Shown piece by piece: positions 26,760 to 41,100 of a stretch of 64,000 bases of DNA. The DNA is taken from assembly GCA_013399895.1 (NCBI GenBank), contig VXBA01001254.1, positions 64,477 through 128,476 of the forward strand, in the 5' to 3' direction. The DNA comes from Serilophus lunatus (taxonomy: Eukaryota > Chordata > Aves > Passeriformes > Eurylaimidae). Position 1 is the stretch's first letter, and every line of letters begins with the position of its first letter. The notes below the pieces were generated by a model. The model made no database searches. It was not told where the DNA came from and saw only the letters and a program-made list of their open reading frames with translations. The translations under genes were made by a program, and so were the position numbers.

Positions 26760-27335
26760 ATAGTGGTGAATGGAGTTCAGTCAGCAGCTGGTCACAAACA
26801 GTGTTCCCCAGGGCTCAGTATTTGGGCCAGGTGTGTTTAATGTCTTTATCAATAATCTGGATGCAGGAATCAAGTCCAGTCAGTTTGTGGATGACAAGTT
26901 GAGTAGGAGTATTGACCTGCTGGTAGTCAGGAAGCCTCTGCAGAAGGATGAGGAGAGGCTGAGGGAGATGAGGAGGACTCAGTCTGGAGAAAATGAGGTT
27001 TGCAGGGAACTTACTGCTCTCTACAAGCACCTGAAGGGTAGTCAGGTGGGGCTTGGTCTTCTGTCCCAGGCAACAAATGACAGGACAAGAGGAAGCACCC
27101 TTAAGTTATGCTAGGGGAAGTTTAGATCAGATATTCTAAAAAATTTCTTCACTGAATGGGTTGTCAAGCCCAGGGAAGTGGTGCAGTCACCATCCCTGGA
27201 AGTATTTAAAAGATGTGTGTCTGTGGCATGTGGAGACATGGTTTAGCCATGGACTTGGCAGTGCTGGATTAACAGTTAAATGTGATGATCCCAAAAGTCT
27301 TGTCCATCCTAAATAATTCTAGAACTCTATAGTTC
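26760..27335 (+). mobile_element. CR1 LINE 3' fragment
   Basis: Sense CR1 with the RT-derived peptide NSVPQGSVFGPGVFNVFINN (26795-26860), an internal deletion (the text jumps from the VDDKL box to the far 3' part near 26920), then gaggctgagggagatgagga and the 3' end around 27170-27335. The 114-codon open frame at 26770-27114 spans the deletion junction and is not a host gene. Confidence 0.87.
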
Positions 27336-28769
27336 TTTCAATCAGAAGGAAACACTATTTCCTTTTTTTTTTTTTTAATTTTCTCCATGGCATTAATTTT
27401 TCAGTAATTTCATATTGATTCTAATAAAGTACATCTTTAGCAGATAAAATTAAGTAAATGTTTTCTCCTTAATAAGCTGCTTGATTTTATAGCACAATAT
27501 TATCTTATTCTTAACATTTTTGTATCAAATATATATCTTACAAAGCTATCTGATGGCCTCAAAAGATTAAACAGCTGCATTCAATATAGAATTGAATGAT
27601 CTGCATATCTAGGATTTTTTGTTCTATCAAATTGTTCATGGTTTAGGACTATCTGATGATAGTGATGATTCAGGATGTTCTTTCCAGCTGAGGGAATGAA
27701 ACCTTGACAGCAAATTCTAAGAAAGTTTATTTTATTTTATATTATATAATGTTTTCTACAGCCGATTACTTAACTACTGGTGTTTTAGAGATGAAATTGG
27801 TTCTGATCTCATATATATAAAATAGCTACTGAAATGCATAAATGCAGGTATTTATGCATATGAAAAAAACATTTTTTAACAGTCTGCTGCTATATGGGGG
27901 AGGAAGTTGAGGAGACTTGGCAGTATCTGAATGATGCCTGAGGGTAGACTTCATTCTTTTGCACAGGAAACTAAAAGTCCCAGTGCAAATTAACTGAAAT
28001 TGTTAATCTAAATAGTAAAGAAAAAAACAAGTATATGTGACAGTTTCACAACATGGTCCATATTTAAGGAACTTATAGAATTTTTACAACATTAATGTTG
28101 CTTTATAAACTATTGAACCTATTGTAGCATATCCTTGAGACTACTGTCAAACATTCTCAAAACTAGGCTTGATTACTATCTTTAAGTATTCATCAGGGTG
28201 AGAAAAAGCAGTCTTTTAAATGCAATTAATGCTTTGTGTTATGGAGAAAGTATAGTTAAGATGCTAGTCTGAGGTCTAGGAATTTAACAAATGCTCAGTA
28301 ACACCATAAATACCTTGTATCATCTTAAGTAAGCAATTTAAACTAAAAACCAGACTGCAGTCCTAAAACGTAGCTGCCTGGATCTTGTACTGGATCCCTC
28401 TTTTGAATTAAGAGACTGACCTCTCTACCAGGGAGATACTTCCAACCAGACATGCTGGGTTCTCCAACATGGACAATCAAGAGACGAGACAACAAGAACA
28501 CACTTCAGTGCATACCAGGCTATGCATTTTGTGTGTCTTGCTTGGTTCCACCACTGACATAGTCTCCAATGAATGTACTTCACAGCCCCCAACATTCTGA
28601 GCACAGACTGCTCAGAGCATGTTCTCTATCGACAGGAAACACAGAAGGAAGAAACCTCCATAAAAACTCATCTCTTCTCAGAAGTTAGGCTTGTAATTCA
28701 GAGTTGTAGGAAGGTGTTAAAATTTATGCTGCAAAAGTCCATTAGATTAATGGACAAGCTGATTAGATT

Positions 28770-29000
28770 AATCTGTGGGTCCTGAGGGAGTTGGCAGATG
28801 AAGTTGCTAAATCATGGCAGATGGGTGAAGTTCCTGATGATTGGTAAAAGGAAAGTATAACTCCCTCTCTTAAAAAGGGCAAAGTGTAAGTACTGGAGAA
28901 CTTTAGACCAGTCAATCTCACATTTGTGTCAGGCAAGATCATGGAGCAGATTCTCATGGAAACTATACCAAGGAACATGGAAAACAGAGGTGATTGGTAG
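28770..29000 (+). mobile_element. CR1 LINE, 5' portion (split by solo LTR)
   Basis: Sense CR1 ORF2 sequence: tgagggagttggcagatgaa, a gaagttcctgatgattggta block, then atcatggagcagattctcat. It ends at the solo LTR with the target sequence gtag (28997-29000) and resumes at 29443. Confidence 0.87.
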
Positions 29001-29442
29001 TGAATTGGGGTCTGGAGGGGGATTGGGAGGTGGAGTGCTGTGGGACACAGGACTAACCCAGTAAACACCAGACACAACCAGCAGATAAAGAGGCAGAGAC
29101 GACAAAAACTAGACATCATAACAGTTTGCTGAAACAACATCTCAAGGTCTCCTTGGAAGGAATGTGCCACCCTGCAGGGGGATGATGGCAGTGGCAGCTC
29201 TCTCCCTCGATGAGAGGGGTTTCTGGGTCCTGGGACGGGGTGGTGAATGGGGAGGGCCTGGAGCGGGGAGGCCAATCAGCGCTGTGTGACACCCGTCACT
29301 CAGAAGGGGATATAAATCTGGGTTAGTCACATGATCGGGAAGCAGGATCTTTGGAACAAATCTGTAACCCTGCTCCCTGCACAGAATAAACACACCTATC
29401 TCATAATGAGGCCTACATCACGATTTCAGTTTCCACAAGTCA
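29001..29442 (+). mobile_element. Solo LTR inserted in CR1
   Basis: 442 bp from TGAATTGGGG to CACAAGTCA, flanked by direct repeat gtag (28997-29000 and 29443-29446). Internal signals in plus orientation: CCAAT box (gccaatcagcg, about 29270), TATA-type box (gatataaatc, about 29309), poly(A) signal aataaa (about 29385). No internal viral sequence is present, so this is what recombination between two LTRs leaves. Retroviral family not assigned. Minus-strand open frames inside it (28763-29275, 29142-29393) are not genes. Confidence 0.82.
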
Positions 29443-30652
29443 GTAGTAGCTACCATGGCTTTATGAAGGAGAAATAATGCCTTACAAATTTGGTGATGGG
29501 GCTACAGCGCTAATGGGTGGAAGCAGAGCAACTGACATTGTCTACTTGAAGTTATCCACATTTGACACTGTCGTACATGATATTCTTGTCTATAATTGGT
29601 GAAATATGAATTTAATAGAGAGACCAGTCAGTGGATAAAGAACTGGCTGGATGACAGCATGCAAAGAGTAGTGGTCAATAGCTCATTGTCCACAATTACG
29701 GTGTCCTTCAGGGATCAGTACTGGGGCCACTACTGTTCAACATCTTTGTCAGTGATAGGGACAGCAGGATAGATGCCCCTCAGCAGTTCACTGATGACAG
29801 CAAATTGTGTGGTGCAGTCGACACACTGGAGAGAACAGATGCCATCTGGGACCTGGACAGGCCTGAGAGGTGGGCTGATACAAACCACATGAATTTCAAC
29901 AAGGTGGAGTGCAAGGTCCTGCACCCGGGATATGGGTAGAGAAGTGATTGAGAGCAGCCCTGTGGAGAAAGACTTGGGCTTGATGGTTGATGAAAAACTC
30001 AACATGAGCTGGCAGTGTGCTCTCATAGCCCAGAAATCCAACCCATAGCCCAGAAATCCAGAAATCCTGGGCTGCATCCACAGGTCAGCAGGTCGAGGAG
30101 GTGATTTATTTCCTCTGCTCTGCTCTCGTGAGGCAATGTGTACAGTCCTGGTGCCTCCAATATAAGGACACGAAACTGTTGGGGCAAGTCCAGAGGAGGG
30201 CCACAATGTTGATAAGAGGACTGGAGCATCACCCCAGTGAACAAAACAAGCTAAGAGACCTGGAGCTGTTCAGCCTGAAGAAGAAAAGGTTGTATGAAGC
30301 CCTCATAGCACACTTCCAGTATTTGAAGGGGGCCTACAGGGAAGCCAGAGGGGCACTCTGTCAAGAAGTGTAATCACAGGACAAGGAGTAATGGGTACAA
30401 ATTGAAAGAGAGGGAATTTAGGTTACATACTAGGAAGAAATTCTTTATTGTAGAGGTGGTGTGAAACTGTATCAGGTTGCCCAGGGAAGTTGTGGATGCC
30501 CCAATCCTGGCAGTGTTCAAGGCCAGGTTGGATGAGGCCTTGAGCAACCTGGTCTAGTGGGAGGTGTCCCTTCCCATGACAAGGTGGGTTGAGACCAGAT
30601 GACCTTTAAGCCTCTTTTCAAATCTTAGCACTCCATGATTCATGATTCTATA
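29443..30652 (+). mobile_element. CR1 LINE, 3' portion (continuation)
   Basis: Continuation of the 28770-29000 element: taccatggctttatgaagg, the RT region (29690-29830), the 3' coding part (29870-30470) and the tail (gttgcccagggaagttgtgg; end tgattcatgattctatata). A short internal duplication (acccatagcccagaaatcca, near 30020-30065) is visible. Confidence 0.9.
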
Positions 30653-30879
30653 TAATGTGCTCAGGAATTGATTTGGTTCACAGGCAGTTTCTTCTGTACT
30701 TGGCAGAAGACTCATCTTTATGATAGGTTATTTCCATTTTAACTTTCATATTGCAACAATGAACCTTCTTTTATACAAAAGGTCAGTGTTTTTAAGATCC
30801 ACCTAAGAAGTGTACATTTGGCTTCAATGCCTTCCTCAAACCATGGGTGGTGTGGGGGACAGACACATTTCTCTGAACC

Positions 30880-31025
30880 CCAACAACTTTAACATAAGGC
30901 TTTCATGCAGTCTTTTGAGCAGAAATAAGACATGGGATCTCCCCTGTTCTAGATGGGTGCCCAACGCATTTAGCCACAGAGTCACGCAGAGTCCTTATTG
31001 CTCCCTCACTTTGACCTAAAGAATT
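30880..31025 (-). repeat. Possible ancient tRNA-derived SINE
   Basis: On the minus strand, gactctgtggctaaatgcgt, then ttgggcacccatctagaac, look like a tRNA A-box region. A B-box-like gatcccatgtcttatttctg lies about 30 bp further on. This resembles old amniote tRNA-headed SINEs by eye only; no LINE tail or target duplication is clear. Confidence 0.4.
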
Positions 31026-34000
31026 CTGATATATATTTTTCAAGCTGACACAGCACCAAAAAGCGAAATGGAGACAGCCTCCTACCAAGACTGGCCTATA
31101 GCCTGGTAGTCAGGTCTCAAGATGAAATGAACCATCTTTTTTTCAGGCTGAGAACAGGGCATGCTGAAATATCTCATATTAGGGTGTGTAGTTTCTGTGG
31201 AACTGTATCCCATATTAAAGTTTCACTCTTAGGAAACTCACTATGTGTGACTGCCAACAACATCCACAAATCATTGCCCAAATGCTCGTTATGAAAATGA
31301 GTTTGTTCATGGATAGGTACACGAGGAGGAGGAAACAGAAATCAAACAGGCATCAATTACAATGGCAATGGCTCACTAACATCTTTGCTGGTGCCTCTCC
31401 CTCATAGCAGGAATTTGTTTGATGAAGTCAGGAAATGCAGCACTGTTGACAAAGTCCTTCTACAATGGCAGTACTTGGAAGGGAAAGGGAGAGAAGTTGA
31501 AAACTGGCATGTTCTTTCTGTGGCAAACACAGCTGAAATATTAGGTCCTGTGGCAACAGTTTGAATGAGCAGGACCTGGTATGATAAATCCTAGTGATTT
31601 TGGCAGATGAATACTGCTTGAGGTTTAAGATGGGGCAATTTTTCTTTACAGTCTCATAGGCACATGCACACTGAGTCATATTATCTCTCATTAACTGAAC
31701 CTGGCATACCTTGGGGTTGTTTTTGTCTTTTTTTTGTGCTGGCAGTGTAACTTTGAAAAAGAGAAAATAACGAAATGGTGACATATGAAGACATATGTCT
31801 GAGGCATGTATGTTCAAAGTCTACAAAAAAAGATGTCAATCAAAATCAGATCATTGTATCTCAGCAGTACATGCTGAGTAAAAAACTCAGTGACATAAAG
31901 TTTAAATCTGAGATGGGAAAAGAAAGATCAGACATAAAGAAAATACGTATTTGTAGGATCCTCTTTAAACCACAACCTGTTATGGGTAACAAAACTTTCA
32001 TATCCCTCACACATTTCAGTATGCTAGCAAAGCACAATGCAGTGCATTACAAACTTTCTTTCCAAGTTTACCTAATTCTAATTTTGCTCTACGATATGTG
32101 CTGTCTTATCCAACCTGGACATCTCTGCCAAAAAAAAAACCCTTCCCAATTCCACCATGTACAAGTAACACTACATAGGCAAAGAATGAGTTAGAAAAAT
32201 GCACTTAAAACTGTCTGGCAAAATCAACAGCTGGTAATACATTGTCAAGCAAGCACCTGGATAATTTCTAAGCTTCTCTGACATTTGTGGGTCAGAAACA
32301 GTCATTAAATAGACAGACACTCATGTAGGGCTCATGAAAAAAACCCACCTCTTTTGATGAAAAGGCAAAAATAAGATGAAATATCATATTTCAAAATACT
32401 ACTAACCTAATGATCATTTGAAGTACTGTCAGAGAGCAAATCAGAGTAACAGTATGAGAAAACTTCAACTGAAGCTACAGCTCAGGAGATTAACATGTCT
32501 GCTGAGCCATTCTCCTTTATCCTGGAGGGGCACCTCTACCAAGTCCCTGCCTATTATGCATAGGATTCCTATTAGAATTTCAAGATTCAGCTTTCCATTT
32601 TTCTATAATGCTCAGTAAAGCCAGGTTTAGGCTCAATCTCTCTTTTTCTCTATACCTCTGGTCAGAAGTAAGTCCAAGCTTTTCATTCTCAAAATGAGAT
32701 AAGGTTTCAGAAAATGTCTACCTCCTCTAATTTTTAGTGAAGATGAATACTAAGATGCCCAGCCAATCTCCAAGCAAGATCAATCCCTGACCCTCTGTTT
32801 TTATCTCTAAACATGATGTTATAAATATTGAATATCCCTTCAGTCACTTGGGGGTCACCTGTTCCCACTGTGTCCCCTCCCATTCCTTGCTCACCACCAG
32901 CCTGCTCACTGTGAAGGCAACGGGAAAAAAAAAAAGCCTTGATAACCCTAACCATAACCTTCACAGCAATAGCCAAAACATTGGTCTGTTATCAACATTG
33001 CACTATAGAGTCTGTTGTCAAGAACATTAACTTCATCTTGACCACAGCTAGTATAGTGTACTGAAAAGAAAACCAACTCAAAGAGGAAGGACATTGGAAA
33101 TATGACTCTAATTTCAACTATAGAAGCATACACAAAAAATACATAGACGATGATATGATCACTGTTAAAACATCTTAAGAACATCAAATATATAGCTAGA
33201 TAAACCTTTTTTTTTCTTTTTTTTTCCTGTCTCATTGTACATTAAATTGAAAAGTAGCCCAATTTGCTACAAATCAGGCTCAGCAGTCTGGAAATTATGA
33301 ATTCTTGACGTTGGCAATTTCACTAGAATATGTTGTTTTATTTCTTTCCAAGTTGCTGTTATTTTTAAATAATATAAAAACTCACAGAAGGATATCCTAT
33401 ACCTAAGAAAGCCTTTCTAAATATCAAATTGTCCAATCTGCTTTTTTCTTAATTAATAATGTAACTTGCTTTATCCTCTTTTTTCATTGTCTATAGAAAA
33501 ATTTTGGATGGTTCTTCAGACAACAAAAATCAAAGGTGTAGGCTGATGTAGAACAAATAAAAAAGTATAAGCAGATGAAACTGAGCAGAAATCTATATAC
33601 TGCTCCACACTGCTAATCTGAATGTTAAAGATTGAATCAAGATGTATTAATGGCACATGCACACTTATTAAGGTGTTTAATGCACAGGGCCCTGACAGCC
33701 TAAGCCATTATGTTCCAGCAATGCAGTACAGCAGTACACAAATACTATCTAGTGCATGGAAGAACAGTTACATCATGTTTTGGTGGACACAAATAAGCCT
33801 TGTCTGTCAGTAGAGACAATTAGTTTGAGTTAATGCTACATTAGCATAGCTGTCCAGTTTGCAAGCCTAACTCATGGTCAGTTAGTGGTATCTTTAAGTA
33901 TTCTGCCTTCTCCTGTGTTGTAATGCCTGGCATTATAACAAATTAAACTTCATAAAACTGAGAAAGAGTCAAAAGCAAATCCAGCCCATAAATTAGGTGT

Positions 34001-35518
34001 GAGGACCTGCTTTACAGCAAGTGCCTAAATCTATCTTAGAATTGTAGACTTAGTTTATGTATTTTATTTGTCCCTATTTTTTAAGCAAGGCCAATATACC
34101 TATGCAGTCAATATAAAAAGATTCTGTTAAATCATAGACCTCTGGAACAACAGACAATGACATTATTTAAGTCTCTAATATCATATTTGGTGACACAAAG
34201 ATTTGAATTAATAAAATCAGCGTGTTCAAATTTTTAAATCTTCTACATGTTTCACAATCAAAAGCAAGCAGGTTAATAAAATGTTATATTATTTTATACT
34301 TAATTCTGTGTATTAAGTATAGGAATACCCTCAACATTGTACAGCTCTTCTTGTGTTTAACTTCACAGCTTGTAAAAGAGAACTGAAAGTTTTATCATTT
34401 CTGTTAAAAATGTACTCAATCCCTCAAGTTTTTCCATCAACGAATATGAGAGTCAAGAGGGAAACCATTCTGAAGAGAAGTACTTGAATGTAGAAAATTT
34501 AGAGGAAAGATGACTGACCCTCTCTCTAAGGTCCTACTGTTTACTGGTTTTAATTTTCCGACCTTGACAGTTCTGCAGATCTCAAACACCAACCTCTTGT
34601 CTTGCTGCTACTGCCCACAGTATTTCAGTTTAAACTACAGGACATCCTAATGTTCTCTCATCAGACCTTATTAGGCATTCAGATCATGCTTGAACTGTGC
34701 ACACCACATTCACACACACAATTTACACAATCCAATGTGCCAGTTCAAAGGAGAGGGCTTGTTTACCATGAGACAAAGCTGGTGTTGGACCTGAATGCAT
34801 TCTGCTGTAATGTTTCATGGGAACAGAGAAGACAAGTTTCCCATGTTCACCACAGCAAAGGCATTTGTAACAGGGTATTTTCAAAAGAATCCCACAGTAT
34901 GAAAGAGTGAGCCTGTGCTGCCCAATAAATTATGGTGACCATAATTTGTAGAGTTAACAAGAGTTACTGTTTAAATAAAAAGGAGATGACAGAGTTAATT
35001 ATCTTGGCTAAATGCAAGAAGTTTATGTTGAGATTTGTGAAGGAGTTGCAAATTTTCACTAGCCTGGCAAAGGGTAGGAATGGGAGTATTCTGGCCTCTG
35101 CACTTTGAATCACAGTAGAACAATTCAGAGGAAAATGGTCTGTGCCTCATGAATCCAGAAGGCTTACAAGAAGCTAAGTCACTAGAATAAGTATGCATAC
35201 ATAATCACAATCTTAAGAGAAGTAGGAGATGACATTTCTTCAATATAAATCCATCTTGGAACACACTTGAAATACTTTGAAAACAGCTGGCATTACAAAA
35301 GTAATAAGCAGTCTCCTGAATAGGTGAGATTTCAGGAATAAATTGGAGTAAAAAAAAAAAGTAAGGTAGTAGAAAGGCACAACCAACAGGTTCTCACACT
35401 TGATAATAATTTTATAGAAAAGATAAAGATATCTATTTAAATATGTACACATTCTGTAGCCTATCATGTTATCTACCTAGACTCTGTCTTTTGTGCTCTT
35501 TTCTCTATAACTTTTCCT

Positions 35519-35535
35519 ATGTGTGTGTGTGTATA
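35519..35535 (+). repeat. Short (TG)n run
   Basis: tatgtgtgtgtgtgtatat; about six dinucleotide copies. Confidence 0.8.
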
Positions 35536-38122
35536 TCTCTGCATGAATTTAGATGTGTCTATCTATGTATATGTACAAAGACAGATGGTTTTAGTCTGGT
35601 ACAGTTTAGATACAGTATTGAAATATGGAAAGTTTTATATACTTTATTTTTCACTGACGTGATAACCCCTGAGGAATGACAACACACTGAAGATCCTCAA
35701 AACATCCTTAATACAAGATTCATCCAATGTAAGTGTACTACAATCAGAATCCCAGTTCTGAAACACATTCTAGAACTAGTTTCTCACATCTTGCGATACT
35801 TACTCCTAAGCAGTCCTGATGAAATAAAAAACCTGCTTGAAGAGTGACTTATTTTAAGTGGAAAACTGATAGAAATTGCTTATTGTTTGTAGATACAAAG
35901 TCCACTCTTTGGAAATATAATTTTCAGTCAGTTGAAAAATACTTCTTAATTGAGAAATTTTATCAAAGGAGGACAAATTTTCCAAGTTTTGGAAAAAATA
36001 TCTCAGTAATTTCATCCTTATCAGTTTAACTCTAGGTATATATAATTAGGATGGCTAAAACTACAAAACATTACAAAAGAAAACAGCGTTAGATATGAAT
36101 GATTTTTTTTTCTCCAATCCTAGGACATTAAGATGCCAGTTGTTCAAGGGAATAATAGCAATGCCAACTGTATGTGGATGCTTCCGTGTAGAAGATGCAC
36201 TCACAATTAAATTCCTGGTTTTCCTGTTTCTTGTATTGGGGTAGTATTCTATGACTTGCAAAACTCAATACTATTTAATGGGACACTGTTACCAGGATAG
36301 GAAATTGCCACCTGATATTAAGGTCCACAGAAAAAAGAAACATCACTGTAACATCACACAGTAATTTCAAAGAGGACAATAGAAAGTGATGAAGCTTAAT
36401 TATACCCTTAATTATTCCTCTATCATCTGAAATCTACATAATCTTCACCTTCATCAAGGGCCTGATATCTTGCATTCACTGTCCAAATAGAAAAGTGCCC
36501 AAATTCATACAGACAGTAGGAAATCTAAGACTGGACAGATGGAAAAATACAAGATTACAAAACTCCTCACAGCAATCCTTTAATGAAGGTTTTAAACTAA
36601 CATGAACCCATTAAATAATGTCACATTTAATGAGTACTTAAATAATATAATTAATAATAGAGTAATTGGACCTCCTTACAAAAAGAAAATCTATTTAGTA
36701 CTGTCATCATTTCCGGCAATACAAGTTGCTGAATACTGTCTTATTCTTAGTTGTTATTATTTTTTTAAACATAAATAAGCCAGAAATAATGAGTGAGAGA
36801 AACTTTTCTGGGAACTGCAGCCTACCCATTTAACTTGTGTTCTGTAAAAACCCAACTGGGCTTGTCTATCAGTGATTATGTCAGGTGTCATATAAGGTTA
36901 CTGTTGTGCTTTTCTTGTCTTGGAAATGTCTGCAACATGGCCAACTGACTCAAGCAGGATAGCATTGTATGGAATTTCACAGCAATTATCAATCCAAAGA
37001 CAAAATCTACAGTGAGTTTTTGCCACATATAATCACTTTCATATATGACTTAAATAGTTTATATATAGTTTCATGTAGTTTGCTATCAATAACATTTAGC
37101 ATTCATAATCTAAGTCTTTAAACAAAGCCACAATTTAGACACTATGAAGCCACTTAGATAAACAGACCAATATCAAACCAACCTAAACAAATTTTTCTTT
37201 CATTTTGTTCAGTCAAATGAAAGGAATTTATTTTCTGTTGTTAAATATATGCACTTCTTTTGAAAGAAATTCAAAACAAAGCTTTTGAAAAAGCTTCTAA
37301 ATTTGAAATATTTCTAAACTGACAGTCCCAAGAAATGACCTAATGACAAAAAAATGGACAGCTAAGAAAAACAAATATAAAGTCCATTACCCAAACTAAT
37401 AACTTTCATTTAGTCTAGTAACTAACCTTTTTTACTGAAGAAATTTCTTTTCATATCTAATTTGAGTTCTTATGTTTTACCCCATAATTTATTACATACA
37501 ATTTAAATTGCTGATCCAAGATAGCTAAACCTTCTTTGGATGTCTAATTCAAAAGTATATATTTCTTATAAAATTATGGAAGCTATCTAAATTTCCTCAC
37601 CCATATTAAGAATTTATATGAAAAAGAAAAAGGAAATATTTTTTGTTGTTGGACAACTTTGTGATTACTGCTCATTTTTGTTTTTATGCTTTAACACTCC
37701 AAATGCTGATTTTTCTGCTTCGTTTTGATATCAGCAGGGTGAAGACAGCACTTAAAGAGAAGTGGAGAAGCTCACTTGCAAAGGCCAAATTCAATATGGC
37801 AAACAATTTCACTGTAGACAAGAAAGAGTGATAAAATCTCCCACAAAGCAACTCAAAGCAGGAATCTGACTCAATTGCCCTGATGGTGAGAAGACTTTCT
37901 AACTGCAGGAAGAGAGCATGGGGAAATTAGGCTCACTGAACTGAAGACAGTTTTTGTGACTCTTAAACTGGAACAGTTGCTGAAAAAGTAAAATTTCTAA
38001 GACATTCTCATGCAGTTCCATTTCTGTATAACGAAAATACCTAGAAAATGCAGAGCAGGAAGTCTATGCTATAGCTTCCTGGACAATTTTATTAGTCTAG
38101 AACTTGGAGGATGTAGAATTTT

Positions 38123-38178
38123 CCAATTATTACATTTGTGTTCTATTATTACATTTGTTCAGTTATTACATTTGTGCT
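38123..38178 (+). repeat. Three-copy repeat of a ttattacatttgt unit
   Basis: The phrase ttattacatttgt occurs three times in about 55 bp, with spacers tgttcta and tcag between copies. Small local duplication with no gene in it; the overlapping plus-strand open frame (38010-38270) is an artefact. Confidence 0.75.
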
Positions 38179-41100
38179 TCTATTTCAGTCCTTTTCTAGT
38201 GAAACCACATTTATGCAAGTGTTCAAGAAACTGGTCTGATGTTCACAAAATGTATTTTAACAGTAGATAGCAATTACTGTCAAATATATCCTGAAAGTTT
38301 TTGTTCTTAAAGTAATTAGATGCCACCATATATGATCTCAGTTAAAAATTAGTAATGAGATGCAAAGTATTAACACTATATATTGGTCTGCATAAAGTAG
38401 AAGGCAAAGTACATGTTCATACAAAATATAAAGATTAATGTAAGGACATCGCTTTAACCTCTCCCAGTAAGGGCAGGACTCTGTATATCACAATAAGTTA
38501 AAGACTTGACAATCATGCAGTAAGGGCTTAGGAACACATTAACCACCTATCCACTCAAAACCCTTCTCCAAGGTAAGAGGCTGCAAGGATCTGTGACAAC
38601 TGAAGGGCACAATTAAATATGAGGACAGATTTTGTAGTAGAGCTCTGTCTTTTACCTCCTGTGGAGCCCTTTTAAAAATGTTCAATTGTCTCCACCTGCC
38701 TTTAAGTACACTGCTGTATCTTGATCACAGATTATACTCACACACAACTCGCAATATTTTAAAAATACTTCAGAAGTAGTAAATAACAGTTACTATGAGG
38801 CAATTTTAAGTGTGAGTCTACGTAAAACAGACAGCTCTGTAGCTATACTTTTCAGTTATACATATCTATCTGTCGCTCACTTATTTTGTGCTGAATCATG
38901 CAAACCTATGAAAGCAGTGGTGGGATTACAAAAAACCCTGTGTATATTTACATTGTATGCCTACTTGATCCCTCTCTTCTCAACTTTGTTCTCACTGTGG
39001 GAACATTAAAAAAGGTCACCTATCATGAAATAAAGCTTCAGTTATTGTTTTAGAAACTTTTTTTTTTGTCTTAAAAAGAGAAATTATTTCTTAATATCAA
39101 GGGTGACTTTTCCTGGTTTTGATTCTGGATGCTGTAGAGCATAAGCATCCTAAAAGCCTGTACACAGAGGCTCTGCTTAATCTTGTATAACATAGTGAAA
39201 AAAACAATTGTATGCCCTATTTGCCACCTGCTTCTACACAGTGGTGAAAGATCTGTGCCTGGACTGCATGGAACACACAGCTTTCTATCACACCATGGGC
39301 TAGAGCAGTATCTGTTAAGAACTACTGCAAGACACAACAAAATGCTGTAAGCCTTCGGATGCTGCAAAGGCCAGGGATAAATACTGGCACAAGGCTAGCA
39401 ATTTTCATTGGAATATCTATCCTTTGGGCGGAGTAGACATTTTGTATCCCTGGGTAAATGATGAGAGGGGTAGGTGTTCATTTGATTCAGTTCTGTTTGC
39501 TTACTCACAGACAGCAAATTTTGAGACTTTGAACTCCTGTGCTTTCCAAACGACTTCTTCCCAGGAAACCCACAATTATTGACTAAGGGTAGATTCCTAT
39601 CCCATTTTAGCTGTGAAGTAAAACAATGTAGTTAATTATCTCCTGTATGCTTATGCCCCAATCTCATCTCTGAGACACATAAAATTCTATTATCCCCAGC
39701 AAATGTTCCAGACATGCAAGTTAATTTCTAAAGATGTACATGCCTTGTGTTTACTTGATTTCTGCTCTTTCATCTATCCTAGTCCAAAAAGAGCTTCCTG
39801 GTTCCTTCATTTCCTTAGAATAGAAATATAACATATCCTATGATCAATCATCATGGCTTTCTAAGTCTCTTCCTCCTGACTGAACATGGTCATTTTAATT
39901 TTCTTGGACATATGAACATACAACTTATATGCTTCTGCTTTCTCCCTCTGGCTAATATATTGCCCAAGCTCTTCATTAATTATTTCACTGATAATTCACT
40001 GTTACTCTAAGCATTTATGATTTCACGGTCATTTTTCTGAACTAGTAAGATCTACATTTGTATTACTGTCTTTATTTCAAATCATCTTTTATAAATACTG
40101 ATGTGAACTACCTGCAATAATAAAAAATAGCCAAAAAGAAAAGTCTGTCTTGTGTTGTAACCTGTTTAATTCTTATAAATCACTATAATGTCATTTTCAA
40201 AAGGCTATGCAAGCAAAATCAGATATACCAGAATATAAAATTCTACTACACTCTACTGCTTATACTATCAAAAAATATGTGAACTTTAACCGCAATCATT
40301 AGGTAGTTGGTATTTAGGAAAAATCATACTCAGTTATTTTCAAAAGCAGTATCTCAATAAACTTTAAACTATGCTTGCCATATCAATCTGGCAAGGTCAG
40401 GCTCTGGTTTCATGTATACAAATGATTATCCAATTAAGTCTGGAAAATGCCTTGTTAATCTACTGTGTAGCTGCCTGGAAGATATGAAGGAGTAGGTCAT
40501 GAGAAAACTGTCAAAAACAGAAATAAAAAGACTCTTTTAAAACGTTTTTGCACATGGAAGCAAGCAAAGTGACAGTGGTGGAGTAAAAACATAAGCTAAA
40601 CATCCAATGGTTAGTATAATTTTAATTACCTATAAAGAAAAACTACTGAGGTTGTATTGTTCATGAAAACCTAAGAATTTCTTGCTCCAAAAGATAAGCT
40701 AAGTTCAGAATGTTTTGGAAACATCAGATTAACACTACATAGCTGTTACTAAGGCCTGAATTTATGGATATCAGTAACTGCTGCAGTTCTTCTCTCCACG
40801 AAGGCAGGGTTGAGAAAAGCCTTCAGCGGGAAAACAAGCAATGGGAGATTTTCTAATTAGGAGCAGGAATAGATAACTACTTTTTCATTAAAGCAGAATG
40901 GCACACATGAGAGGACAGAACAAAGGTAGACAAAGAAAGGCGGCAGAAAATGGGAAGAAGAGTTGAAAAATGACAATGAAGCATGAAACAGAGAGAGGAA
41001 GCAGTATAACTTGCTTCACAGTAAGATACCAAGAACAGCTCTGAATAGGCAACCTAGGAATATTTCTGTCTGTTCTTCTCTATGTGTGGTCCTCAACTGC

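Noticed and set aside
28763..29275. 170-codon minus-strand open frame
   Set aside because: Crosses the CR1/solo-LTR boundary; chance open frame.
38010..38270. CRISPR-like spacing of ttattacatttgt repeats
   Set aside because: Only three short copies with irregular short spacers in an avian intron; simple local duplication.
39071..39367. 98-codon minus-strand open frame as a missing 7TM exon
   Set aside because: No helix pattern or ADGRV1 7TM motif, and no splice sites in agreement with a phase-0 entry.
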